Of a stretch of DNA of 6,052 nucleotides, positions 1-6,028 are shown piece after piece. Position 1 is the first letter of the stretch, and every line of letters starts with the position of its first letter. This stretch comes from CBFGRU01 sp965651255 (GTDB lineage: Bacteria > Planctomycetota > Phycisphaerae > Phycisphaerales > SM1A02): positions 1-6,052 of the forward strand of contig CBFGRU010000200.1 in the NCBI GenBank assembly GCA_965651255.1, in the 5' to 3' direction. The translations under genes and the position numbers were made by a program. The notes under the pieces were generated by a model that saw only the letters and a list, made by a program, of their open reading frames with translations, searched no databases and had not been told where the DNA came from.

Positions 1-1
1 G

Positions 2-856
2 GCGATTACGGTGGATCGATCGCGGAACACGAGCACGCTCATCGCTTCGGCGGAGGGGGGCGTCGAGATTGAGAAGGTGGCGGAGGAGAATCCCGATGCG
101 ATCATCAAGGAGCCGTTGCACCCGTTGATGGGTCTACAGCCGTACCAGGCGCGGGAGGTGGCGTTTCGGCTGGGGTTCACCGGCAAGCAGGTGAATCAGG
201 CGGTCAACATCATGCTGAAGCTGGCGAAGCTGTTCGTGGACAGTGATGCATCGCTGGCGGAGATCAACCCGTTGATCACGACGCCGGCGACGGCTGAACA
301 CCCGAACGGGCAGGTGCTGGCGATTGATGCGAAGTTCTCGTTCGATGACAACGCGCTGTTCCGGCAGAAGAAGATCGCGGAAATGTTCGACCCGACGGAA
401 GAGAACCCGGCGGAACTGCGCGCGAACAAGTTCGGGCTGAGCTACGTGGCGCTGGATGGGAACATCGGCTGCCTGGTGAACGGGGCGGGGCTCGCGATGA
501 GCACGATGGACATCATCAAACTGCACGGCGGCGAGCCGGCAAATTTCCTGGATGTGGGCGGCAGCGCAACGGAAGAAGCGGTGAGCGAAGCGTTCCGCAT
601 CATCCTGAGCGATGACCGGGTGAAGGGCGTGCTGGTGAACATCTTCGGCGGCATCATGCAGTGCGATAAGATCGCGCGCGGCATCGTGGGCGCAGCGAAG
701 GAAGTCGGCTTCGAGGTGCCGCTGGTCGTGCGCCTGGAAGGCACAAACGTAGAAGCAGCGCGGAAGATCCTGAAGGAAGCGAAGAGTGAGATTCCTTCGA
801 TGCAGTCAGCGATGGACCTGACGGATGCAGCGAAGAAGGTGTGCGCAGCGGTGTGA
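2..856 (+). CDS. sucC: Succinyl-CoA synthetase (ADP-forming) beta subunit, 3' part; start lies off the left edge
   Basis: The beta subunit of succinyl-CoA synthetase pairs with SucD to interconvert succinyl-CoA and succinate with substrate-level NTP synthesis, in the cytoplasmic TCA cycle. The frame is open from base 2, giving 284 visible residues. Aligned by memory with the 388-residue E. coli SucC, about 110 N-terminal residues (the first part of the ATP-grasp domain) are missing because the window starts mid-gene, not because the gene is damaged. A GTG at 11 falls inside the conserved 'VDRS' stretch and is not a start. Visible family signatures, counted from the first visible residue, are EGGVEIEKVAEE (19-30), the metal-binding region AEINPL (86-91) followed by IDAKFSFDDNALFR (108-121), and GNIGCLVNGAGLAM then KLHGGEPANFLDVGG in the C-terminal ligase domain. 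NIFGGI and the closing LTDAAKKV motif also match. The gene ends with TGA. No sucD follows; a HAD phosphatase starts 43 bp downstream. The family call is very secure. Confidence 0.97.
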   Translation, partial: AITVDRSRNTSTLIASAEGGVEIEKVAEENPDAIIKEPLHPLMGLQPYQAREVAFRLGFTGKQVNQAVNIMLKLAKLFVDSDASLAEINPLITTPATAEHPNGQVLAIDAKFSFDDNALFRQKKIAEMFDPTEENPAELRANKFGLSYVALDGNIGCLVNGAGLAMSTMDIIKLHGGEPANFLDVGGSATEEAVSEAFRIILSDDRVKGVLVNIFGGIMQCDKIARGIVGAAKEVGFEVPLVVRLEGTNVEAARKILKEAKSEIPSMQSAMDLTDAAKKVCAAV

Positions 857-899
857 TCGATTGATTGTTGATGACTGACAAGAACGGCCGATTGCTCGC

Positions 900-1589
900 A
901 TGCTCATTCTCTTCGACATTGATGGCACGATACTTCGCACGCAGGGCATTGGTCTGCAGGCGATGGAGCGTGCGGGGTGCGAGGTGGTGTCGCCCCGGTT
1001 CTCGCTGGAGGGGATCTCGACCGCAGGGCGCCTGGACCCGTTGATCTACCTCGATGGAGCGCAGCGGGCGCAGGTGGATGAGCCGGGCCGGTTTCATGAT
1101 GCGTTTCGCGCGCGGTACGCGGTCCACCTTGAAGCGATGCTGGAAGGCGGCGCGCCGGTGACGATTCTGCCCGGCGTGGTGGAATTGATCGACTCGCTTG
1201 CGGCGGATGATCGGGTGATGCTCGCGCTGTTGACGGGCAACTACCCGGAAACGGGGCGATTGAAGATCGCGAAGGGCGGCATCGACCCGGGGCAGTTCCA
1301 GTTCGGCGCGTGGGGGATTGATGGCCCGAGCCGTCGCGACTTAACCCCGGTGGCGATCGATCGCTATCGCGAGCGGACGGGAAAGATGATCGATCGGGAC
1401 CAGGTCATCATCATCGGTGATACACCGCACGACATCGATTGCGCTCATCACCACGGCTGCCGCGTGATTGCTGTCGCGACGGGCGGCTCGACGCGCGAGG
1501 AACTGACCGAGCACAGACCGGACCTGCTGGTGGATGATCTGGCGGATACAGCGGGGATCATGCGTTGGCTGCTGGACGACGGAGCATGA
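900..1589 (+). CDS. HAD-superfamily hydrolase, phosphoglycolate phosphatase-like
   Basis: This 229-residue cytoplasmic phosphatase belongs to the haloacid dehalogenase superfamily, whose members hydrolyse small phosphorylated metabolites through an aspartyl-phosphate intermediate. All four HAD motifs are visible: motif I FDIDGT (nucleophile Asp6, acid/base Asp8), motif II LLTGN with Thr112, motif III Lys122 in LKIAK, and motif IV IIIGDTPHDID with Asp174 and Asp178. Residues of about 15-85 would form the helical cap that sets substrate choice. The overall layout, with 'GRLDPLI' in the cap and 'LLTGN' then 'GDTPHD', is that of phosphoglycolate-phosphatase-like proteins, but the substrate cannot be read from sequence. 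The ATG at 900 places motif I at the N-terminus as usual. No clear Shine-Dalgarno sequence precedes it, so it may depend on read-through from sucC 43 bp upstream. There is no terminator-like hairpin in that gap. Confidence 0.9.
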   Translation: MLILFDIDGTILRTQGIGLQAMERAGCEVVSPRFSLEGISTAGRLDPLIYLDGAQRAQVDEPGRFHDAFRARYAVHLEAMLEGGAPVTILPGVVELIDSLAADDRVMLALLTGNYPETGRLKIAKGGIDPGQFQFGAWGIDGPSRRDLTPVAIDRYRERTGKMIDRDQVIIIGDTPHDIDCAHHHGCRVIAVATGGSTREELTEHRPDLLVDDLADTAGIMRWLLDDGA

Positions 1590-1602
1590 TTGCGGTGATA
1601 AT
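1573..1602 (+). promoter_or_regulatory. Possible sigma70-type promoter for the DUF418 gene
   Basis: TGGACG at 1573-1578 matches TTGACA at four of six positions. GATAAT at 1597-1602 matches TATAAT at five of six, with an 18-bp spacer. Transcription would begin near 1609, about 20 bases before the proposed GTG start. The -35 box lies inside the end of the HAD coding sequence. This is a match by eye to an E. coli consensus, and the organism's own consensus is unknown, so the DUF418 gene may simply be co-transcribed with the HAD gene. Confidence 0.35.
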
Positions 1603-1617
1603 CCGCGGACACCTTGT

Positions 1618-1622
1618 GGAGG
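1618..1622 (+). promoter_or_regulatory. Ribosome binding site that fixes the DUF418 start at GTG 1629
   Basis: GGAGG lies six bases before a GTG at 1629. The more upstream TTG at 1614 would place this motif inside the coding region and has no site of its own, so GTG 1629 is preferred. Confidence 0.7.
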
Positions 1623-1628
1623 GTTTGC

Positions 1629-3035
1629 GTGTCACAGCCACCCCCGGTTCCCCCGGCACCCCCGGTACCCCCGGTACCCCCGGCACCGCCGACAACGAAC
1701 GTCGATGCGACGCTGACTGATCCGAACGTCGGTCCGGTGAAGGAGCGCGATCGACTGGCGGTGCTTGATGCGCTGCGCGGGTTCGCGCTGCTGGGCATCT
1801 TCTGCGTGAACATTCACCTCTTCGCGCTACCGATCGCATGGGCGTATGACCCGGTGGATGTGGATCCGAATGATGGGTGGAGCCGATTCACGGTCTTCTT
1901 CGTCAAGGCGTTCTGTGAGTACAAGTTCGTCAGTCTGTTCTCGATTCTGTTCGGCGCGGGGTTTGCGATCCTGCTGGATCGATTCATTGCGCGGGGAACG
2001 TCGCTGAAGGTGTACTACCGACGCCTGCTGATGCTGGGCGTCTTCGGGCTGGTGCACGGCCTGTTCTTCTGGTGGGGCGACATTCTGACGCTGTACGCGA
2101 TCATCGGGTGCGTGCTGCCGCTCTTTCGCAGAGCGAAGGTGAAGACGCTGGCGATCGTGGGCATCGCGTTCATCGCGGCCTCTGTGGTGATGTTCGTCAT
2201 CATGATGGGTTTGCAGATTGTTCTGACCTCGCAGCTCACAGAAGACGCCGCGACAAACGGAACGGCTCTGAGTGCAGAAAGTGTGGATGAGGACATTCCG
2301 CGCTGGCTGGATCTGCTGGCGACTTCGCAGCTCAATCTGATGAGCGCTGAGTGGGTGGAGCTGGAGATGATGGCCTATGCAGAAGGGCCGTACTGGCTGA
2401 CGTTTCTGGTGCGCGCGATCGAGTTCCTGCTGATCCTGCTGAGTTCGCTGACGTTTCAGGGGTTCGGTTTCCGCGTGCTGGGGATGTTCCTCATCGGAAT
2501 GGCGCTGTACCGGAGCGGATTCTTTCGCGGTCGTGGAGGACCGGCGCCAATGGTGCTGGTCGTGATCGGCCTGGGGCCGGCGCTGTTGGCTGAGAGTCTG
2601 ATCGGCGCGAGTGCGGTCAGTACCGGCGGATCGTTCGATCTGACGTGGCTTGCGATCGAGACGGGCCATGCGGTGGCCAGTGCTTTTCTGTGCCTGGGGT
2701 ATGTGGGGTTGTTTGCACTCATCGTGCAGGTGCGCGCGTTGCGATCAGTCATGCGCGGACTGGCGGCAACCGGTCGAATGGCGCTGACCAACTACCTGAT
2801 GCAGACGGTGCTGGCGACGACCGTAATGTACTGGTACGGGCTTGGTCTCTTCGGCACGACGACGCGATGGGAACAGATGGTCATCGTGGGGCTTTTCTTC
2901 GGATTCCAGGTGTGCTTCAGTCTGGTCTGGCTGCGGTGGTTTCAGATCGGTCCCATGGAATGGGTGTGGCGCTGGGCAACCTACGGCCGAAAACCTTTGC
3001 TTCGGCGCGTTGTGATGGCTGATTCTGAAGTTTGA
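1629..3035 (+). CDS. DUF418 (YeiB-like) multi-pass membrane protein with a proline-rich N-terminal tail
   Basis: From GTG 1629 the protein has 468 residues and is predicted to sit in the inner membrane. DUF418/YeiB proteins are widespread but their biochemical role is not settled; transport has been suggested. Residues 4-21 are a PPx repeat tail, followed by a polar linker to about 40. The first membrane segment (about 43-68) contains the family signature LDALRGFALLGIFCVNI. Then come SLFSILFGAGFAILLDR (102-118), the RRLLMLGVFGLVHGLFFWWGD segment (131-151), DILTLYAIIG (151-160), and further hydrophobic stretches at about 172-199, 256-295, 307-326, 340-366, 384-405 and 414-436. A polar loop spans about 201-250. 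The C-terminal DUF418 domain is marked by ATGRMALTNYLMQ (380-392) and, near the end, GPMEWVWRWATYGRKP (441-456). A good GGAGG site supports the start. It follows the HAD gene by 39 bp. The family call is strong; the function remains unknown. Confidence 0.92.
   Translation: MSQPPPVPPAPPVPPVPPAPPTTNVDATLTDPNVGPVKERDRLAVLDALRGFALLGIFCVNIHLFALPIAWAYDPVDVDPNDGWSRFTVFFVKAFCEYKFVSLFSILFGAGFAILLDRFIARGTSLKVYYRRLLMLGVFGLVHGLFFWWGDILTLYAIIGCVLPLFRRAKVKTLAIVGIAFIAASVVMFVIMMGLQIVLTSQLTEDAATNGTALSAESVDEDIPRWLDLLATSQLNLMSAEWVELEMMAYAEGPYWLTFLVRAIEFLLILLSSLTFQGFGFRVLGMFLIGMALYRSGFFRGRGGPAPMVLVVIGLGPALLAESLIGASAVSTGGSFDLTWLAIETGHAVASAFLCLGYVGLFALIVQVRALRSVMRGLAATGRMALTNYLMQTVLATTVMYWYGLGLFGTTTRWEQMVIVGLFFGFQVCFSLVWLRWFQIGPMEWVWRWATYGRKPLLRRVVMADSEV
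1641..1694 (+). repeat. 9-bp in-frame tandem repeat encoding PPx tripeptides
   Basis: Five consecutive 9-bp units of the form CCCCCGGNN (third and fourth identical, the others differing only in the last two bases) run from 1641 to 1685. A degenerate sixth unit, CCGCCGACA, ends at 1694. Each unit is three codons, so the repeat reads PPV-PPA-PPV-PPV-PPA-PPT at the start of the DUF418 protein. Gain or loss of units would change tail length without shifting the frame. Confidence 0.93.
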
Positions 3036-3038
3036 ACC

Positions 3039-3059
3039 ATGATTCCACTCACGAATCAT
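3039..3059. repeat. 7-bp perfect inverted repeat after the DUF418 stop
   Basis: ATGATTC at 3039-3045 and its exact complement GAATCAT at 3053-3059 flank a 7-base spacer (CACTCAC). It begins four bases after the DUF418 stop codon and ends about 10-15 bases upstream of the putative -35 region of the next gene. It could be a weak, A/T-rich transcription-end hairpin, although no run of T follows, or a dyad operator for the gene at 3138. The sequence does not decide between these. Confidence 0.5.
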
Positions 3060-3070
3060 TACATTCTGAT

Positions 3071-3097
3071 TTCACGATGAGCAGCCCGTGCTACACT
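3071..3097 (+). promoter_or_regulatory. Candidate extended -10 promoter for the unknown gene/HD-GYP unit
   Basis: TGC directly precedes TACACT (3092-3097), forming an extended -10 (TGnTACACT). A weak -35-like TTCACG lies at 3071-3076, with a short 15-bp spacer that an extended -10 could tolerate. Transcription would start near 3104, giving a leader of about 34 bases before ATG 3138. The placement in the only sizeable gap (102 bp) upstream of the two-gene unit supports it. Confidence 0.45.
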
Positions 3098-3125
3098 TCA
3101 TCAGGCCCAGGGAAACGGGGCTGTG

Positions 3126-3131
3126 AAGGAG
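3126..3131 (+). promoter_or_regulatory. Ribosome binding site that fixes the start at ATG 3138
   Basis: AAGGAG lies six bases before ATG 3138. An in-frame GTG at 3123 would run through this motif and has no site of its own, so it is not the likely start. Confidence 0.8.
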
Positions 3132-3137
3132 TCACCC

Positions 3138-3887
3138 ATGTCCAACGGGTATGGAGCCCTCTGCTCGGACTTTTATATCAATCAGAAACTGGCGTTGCGG
3201 ATGGATCTGGGGCCGGATCGCGAAGCGCTGCTCGGGCTGTTTGAGCGCATTCGCAAGGAACATCCGGAGTTGTCGCGGTTTCGTCGTTTTGATGAAGAGG
3301 TTTCGCTCGAATCCGAAGACCCGCAGGGACGTTACCAGTGGGTCGCGCTCCGTCGGGCGTCGGTGCGCAGCGGGGCGGTGAATCCGGAAAACATCGAAGA
3401 CGCGATGGCCCTGCACCGGTTGGTACTCGAGACATCGCCCTACTTTCTCTCGATCAGCCCGATCGAGATCGAGCATCTCGAAATCACGTACGGCTTTGAT
3501 CTGGAAGCCGAGACCAATCGAAATGATCTGGTCTTTGAGACGTTCTTCGGCGATTCACCGCTGGCGAACCTTGTCGATCGTGGCCAGGAAATGGTCTTCG
3601 ATGCGCAGCCGTTCATCGGCTTTGCGCTCGATCCGCGTCTGCGGCTGGAGGCCTTCGTTGAGATCAAGGCCCGTACCCGCGCGAATGAACTTGTCTCGGG
3701 CGAGTTTCAGCACGAACCGATCAGTGTGCTGCTGACGGTGCGTCACCACGCGCGCATCGGAACGTTGAACGATCTCGTACCGACGCTGAACCAAATTCAC
3801 CAGCATGCGCAGCGACTGGCTGATGAACGGGTGATTCCCGCCGTGGTTCTGCCGCTGCGCGAAGCGATTTCATCCCGGCCGGGATAA
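3138..3887 (+). CDS. Conserved-looking hypothetical protein, 249 aa, upstream of an HD-GYP gene
   Basis: I do not recognise a characterised family. The 249-residue product has no signal peptide or membrane segment and looks like a soluble cytoplasmic protein. Residues about 25-43 form a charged amphipathic helix (PDREALLGLFERIRKEHPEL). A segment SLESEDPQGRYQWVALRRASVRSG (56-79) is strand-like. It is followed by a helix around LHRLVLETSPYFL (92-104) and IEHLEITYGFDLE (111-123), suggesting an alpha/beta fold. The C-terminal half alternates strand-like runs (FIGFALDPRLRLEAFVEIKAR, ISVLLTVRHH) and ends in a helix rich in His and Gln (LNQIHQHAQRLADE, 217-230). No catalytic motif or metal-binding cluster stands out. 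The start is fixed by AAGGAG. The HD-GYP gene begins 5 bp after its TAA, so the two are almost certainly one transcript and may be translationally coupled. That makes a sensory or partner role for the phosphodiesterase a reasonable guess, but nothing in the protein itself shows it. Confidence 0.85.
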   Translation: MSNGYGALCSDFYINQKLALRMDLGPDREALLGLFERIRKEHPELSRFRRFDEEVSLESEDPQGRYQWVALRRASVRSGAVNPENIEDAMALHRLVLETSPYFLSISPIEIEHLEITYGFDLEAETNRNDLVFETFFGDSPLANLVDRGQEMVFDAQPFIGFALDPRLRLEAFVEIKARTRANELVSGEFQHEPISVLLTVRHHARIGTLNDLVPTLNQIHQHAQRLADERVIPAVVLPLREAISSRPG

Positions 3888-3892
3888 GTGGC

Positions 3893-4612
3893 ATGGAGTT
3901 TCCCGTCGTCGCCGAACTTGTCCGCGCGGTGGAGATGAAGGACGTCTCAACCGCGGCCCATACGTGGCGGGTGGCGCTGTACGCGATGGCCATGGCTGAG
4001 GCGCTCGGTGTACCGATCGATGAACGAATGCGAATCGTTCGCGCTGCAGTTCTCCACGATATCGGAAAGGTCGATGTGCCCGATGCCATCCTCCAGAAGC
4101 CCGGCCGTCTGACGGATGCTGAATATGAAACCATCAAACAGCACACGACGCTCGGGTACGATCGCCTGAAACGCATGGGGGAGGGGGATGAACTCGCGCT
4201 CGCACTGGTTCGCAGTCACCACGAGCGGCTGGATGGGTCCGGCTATCCCGATGGGTTGCAGGGCGACGAGATTCCGCGCGTTGCGAGCACATTTGCGGTC
4301 ATTGACACGTTTGACGCCATGACGTCCATTCGGCCATATCGCCGCCGTGTCGGACGTGATGCGGCGAAGATCGCCCTGGATGAACTCGAAACCAGATCGG
4401 GCGAGTGGTACGACCCGGCCGCGGTGCAGACGTTCCGTACCCTGCATGATCGCGGCGCGCTCGACTGGATCATGCGCTACTACAACGATGCCGAGAGCGT
4501 TGCATCGATTGATACCTTCCCCTGGCCGGAGGCCGTCCGCCAGGCGCAGCTTGATTATGCGGAGAATGTCGCGCGCGACTTGCGCGGCCGCGACGAAACC
4601 ACGCGCCAATAA
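3893..4612 (+). CDS. Stand-alone HD-GYP domain protein, predicted cyclic-di-GMP phosphodiesterase
   Basis: HD-GYP proteins are metal-dependent phosphohydrolases that degrade cyclic-di-GMP (or related cyclic dinucleotides) and so influence motility, attachment and cell-cycle decisions. This 239-residue protein is nearly all catalytic domain. His23 is in the usual first-helix position (AAHTWRV). The HD pair is His55-Asp56 in AAVLHDIGK, with Lys59. KPGRLTDAEY and His84 (IKQHTTLGYD) follow, then His109-His110 in the intact GYP signature RSHHERLDGSGYPDGL (107-122), and IDTFDAMTSIRPYRR (137-151). All the expected metal and substrate residues are present, so it should be active. There is no receiver, PAS, GAF or membrane domain, so any signal input must come from a partner. 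The 249-residue protein encoded 5 bp upstream is the obvious candidate. No strong ribosome site precedes ATG 3893, consistent with coupling. Residues after about 175 form a helical tail. The gene converges on the minus-strand gene with 4 bp between stops. Confidence 0.95.
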   Translation: MEFPVVAELVRAVEMKDVSTAAHTWRVALYAMAMAEALGVPIDERMRIVRAAVLHDIGKVDVPDAILQKPGRLTDAEYETIKQHTTLGYDRLKRMGEGDELALALVRSHHERLDGSGYPDGLQGDEIPRVASTFAVIDTFDAMTSIRPYRRRVGRDAAKIALDELETRSGEWYDPAAVQTFRTLHDRGALDWIMRYYNDAESVASIDTFPWPEAVRQAQLDYAENVARDLRGRDETTRQ

Positions 4613-4629
4613 AGGGTCACATTCGACCC
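4608..4629 (-). terminator. Weak possible terminator for the Gfo/Idh/MocA-like gene
   Basis: Read on the minus strand, GGGTC and GACCC form a 5-bp stem (4629-4625 with 4618-4614) around a 6-base loop, followed by TTTATT (4613-4608). The stem overlaps the TGA stop of the minus-strand gene, and the T-rich tract falls in the end of the HD-GYP gene. The stem is short and the T-run is interrupted, so efficiency would be modest. Confidence 0.35.
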
Positions 4630-5558
4630 ATCAGTTCCAGCATCTTCCTCGGTGTCTCGGGCTGTCCCGTCCGTGCGCTCAGTCGCGTGGCTTCACACAG
4701 CGCAAGCACGATCGGCATCTCCACCACCGGCGGACTGGAATCGCGACGTTCGATGCGTCGGCGCATCTGTTCGGCGAAGATTGAAACCGCATCGGTACCA
4801 ATCGCCGCCTCATGGTGATCCGTTTGCGAGCCGTCCGGGGCGATCCATTCAAAGCTGCCATCATCAATGCGCAGGCATCCGCCATCGCCGAGGATGGTCA
4901 CACCACGAAACCACCGCCCCGCACTGTCGCTGACGGCCACGCAGGCGCCCCGATTCTCGGAAAATCTCAGGTTCACCGTCAGATGACCGCGCAGCGCGCT
5001 CAGGAGATCCGGCGCGGTCGACGTCGGCCCACTCAATGTCGCATCGATCTGCACCGCCTGACCGCAGAGCGCTTCCACCGTGTCCATCGCGTCAAAGAGT
5101 CGGGCAAACAGTGTGCCGTGTCCGCGCCCGCCGCGAAAGGCGATGTTGATGCACCGAACTTCGCCGAAGGTCTCGAACACATCGCGCGCTGCCTGAAAAC
5201 CGGGACTCCGCCGCATCAGCGGAACGAAGATCGCCGTATCGCTTTCACCGGGCTGGCTGGCCTCGGCCAATGAACTCGGTCGCGGTTCGGTCGAGAACAC
5301 CAGCACTTCCCGCTCGCGCACCAGTCGTCTCTCATCGGCCGAGAGTGGCTGCGCGGTGACCAGCCACACAACTTCTACCTCATCCCGAAGCAGCGCCTGC
5401 CGCAAATCCGTTTCCGCCTGCACGCCGAGCGCCTGTGCGGTGCGGGTGCCTTCCGCTGCTCCGGGGCTGCCGGCTGCGATGATGGAAAGCTCAGCGCGCT
5501 CCGCCACCTGCTGAACAAACTCCACCTGTTCAGGATCTGCCCATACCACCGCGTTCAT
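4617..5558 (-). CDS. Gfo/Idh/MocA-like protein, probably a degenerate oxidoreductase
   Basis: The 313-residue protein has the layout of Gfo/Idh/MocA dehydrogenases, a Rossmann domain and then an alpha/beta substrate domain, but is slightly short for that family. The N-terminal part (1-95) contains ALGVQAETDLRQALLRDEVEVVWLVT-like spacing: a family-typical 'position in the cycle, then D-V' pattern. FGEVRCINIAFRGGRG (131-146) and GHLTVNLRFSENRGACVAV (191-209) then SDSAGRWFRGVTILGDGG (210-227) resemble the second domain. The tail LCEATRLSARTGQP (287-300) resembles the family's conserved end. Key signatures are absent: the first strand (MNAVVWADPEQ) has no GxGxxG, and the EKP loop reads STEPRP (89-94). 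NAD(P) binding and catalysis are therefore doubtful. The start at ATG 5558 is supported by AAGGAG five bases upstream; the frame is open 61 codons further but into the rnpB gene. No signal peptide is seen. The product could alternatively be a regulatory or scaffolding relative of the family. Confidence 0.8.
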   Translation of the reverse strand: MNAVVWADPEQVEFVQQVAERAELSIIAAGSPGAAEGTRTAQALGVQAETDLRQALLRDEVEVVWLVTAQPLSADERRLVREREVLVFSTEPRPSSLAEASQPGESDTAIFVPLMRRSPGFQAARDVFETFGEVRCINIAFRGGRGHGTLFARLFDAMDTVEALCGQAVQIDATLSGPTSTAPDLLSALRGHLTVNLRFSENRGACVAVSDSAGRWFRGVTILGDGGCLRIDDGSFEWIAPDGSQTDHHEAAIGTDAVSIFAEQMRRRIERRDSSPPVVEMPIVLALCEATRLSARTGQPETPRKMLELMGRM

Positions 5559-5563
5559 GCCGA

Positions 5564-5569
5564 CTCCTT
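5564..5569 (-). promoter_or_regulatory. Ribosome binding site that fixes the minus-strand start at 5558
   Basis: AAGGAG on the minus strand lies five bases before ATG 5558-5556. This rules out the longer open frame, which extends upstream through the promoter and into the 5' part of rnpB. Confidence 0.85.
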
Positions 5570-5581
5570 GGCGAAATGATT

Positions 5582-5601
5582 GCGACGCCAAACGGCGTCG
5601 C
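5582..5601. repeat. Perfect 8-bp inverted repeat in the divergent promoter region
   Basis: GCGACGCC (5582-5589) and GGCGTCGC (5594-5601) are exact complements around a 4-base spacer. As DNA it overlaps the expected -35 area of rnpB and could be a repressor or activator site. As RNA on the minus strand, it would be a stable hairpin at the very 5' end of the Gfo/Idh/MocA-like mRNA if that transcript starts near 5601. Confidence 0.75.
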
Positions 5602-5606
5602 GGGCG

Positions 5607-5613
5607 TATGATA
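5607..5613. promoter_or_regulatory. Overlapping divergent -10 elements: rnpB (+) and Gfo/Idh/MocA-like gene (-)
   Basis: On the plus strand TATGAT (5607-5612) matches the -10 consensus at five of six and would start transcription near 5619, the base where RNase P helix P1 begins. On the minus strand TATCAT (5613-5608) also matches at five of six and would start transcription near 5601. No convincing -35 is seen in either direction. The agreement with the P1 boundary makes the rnpB assignment the stronger of the two. Confidence 0.5.
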
Positions 5614-5618
5614 CCGAT

Positions 5619-6020
<402 letters not shown>

Positions 6021-6028
6021 GCGGCACA

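Noticed and set aside
1352..1395. Clusters of GATCGATC/CGATCG, considered as a methylation or binding-site array
   Set aside because: Similar words occur throughout the window (for example near 14, 855, 2417 and 5750) and fit common Asp/Ile/Arg codon pairs in a G+C-rich genome. There is no regular spacing.
1640..1700. Collagen-like Gly-Val-Pro repeats readable on the minus strand
   Set aside because: They are the reverse reading of the 9-bp repeat that encodes PPx in the DUF418 protein. The surrounding minus-strand frames show no coding features.
1827..2669. A long open frame on the minus strand (280 codons) opposite the DUF418 gene
   Set aside because: It mirrors the DUF418 coding sequence. 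Its product is a low-complexity run of Gln, Arg and His with no family resemblance, as expected for the antisense of a G+C-rich membrane-protein gene.
3873..3884. A 12-bp perfect palindrome, TCCCGGCCGGGA, near the end of the unknown gene, considered as a terminator
   Set aside because: It has no loop and no T-run, lies inside coding sequence directly before the stop, and sits between two co-oriented genes 5 bp apart.
3947..4609. A 220-codon minus-strand open frame opposite the HD-GYP gene
   Set aside because: The plus strand encodes an unmistakable HD-GYP domain with all motifs. The minus frame has no recognisable motif and no ribosome site.
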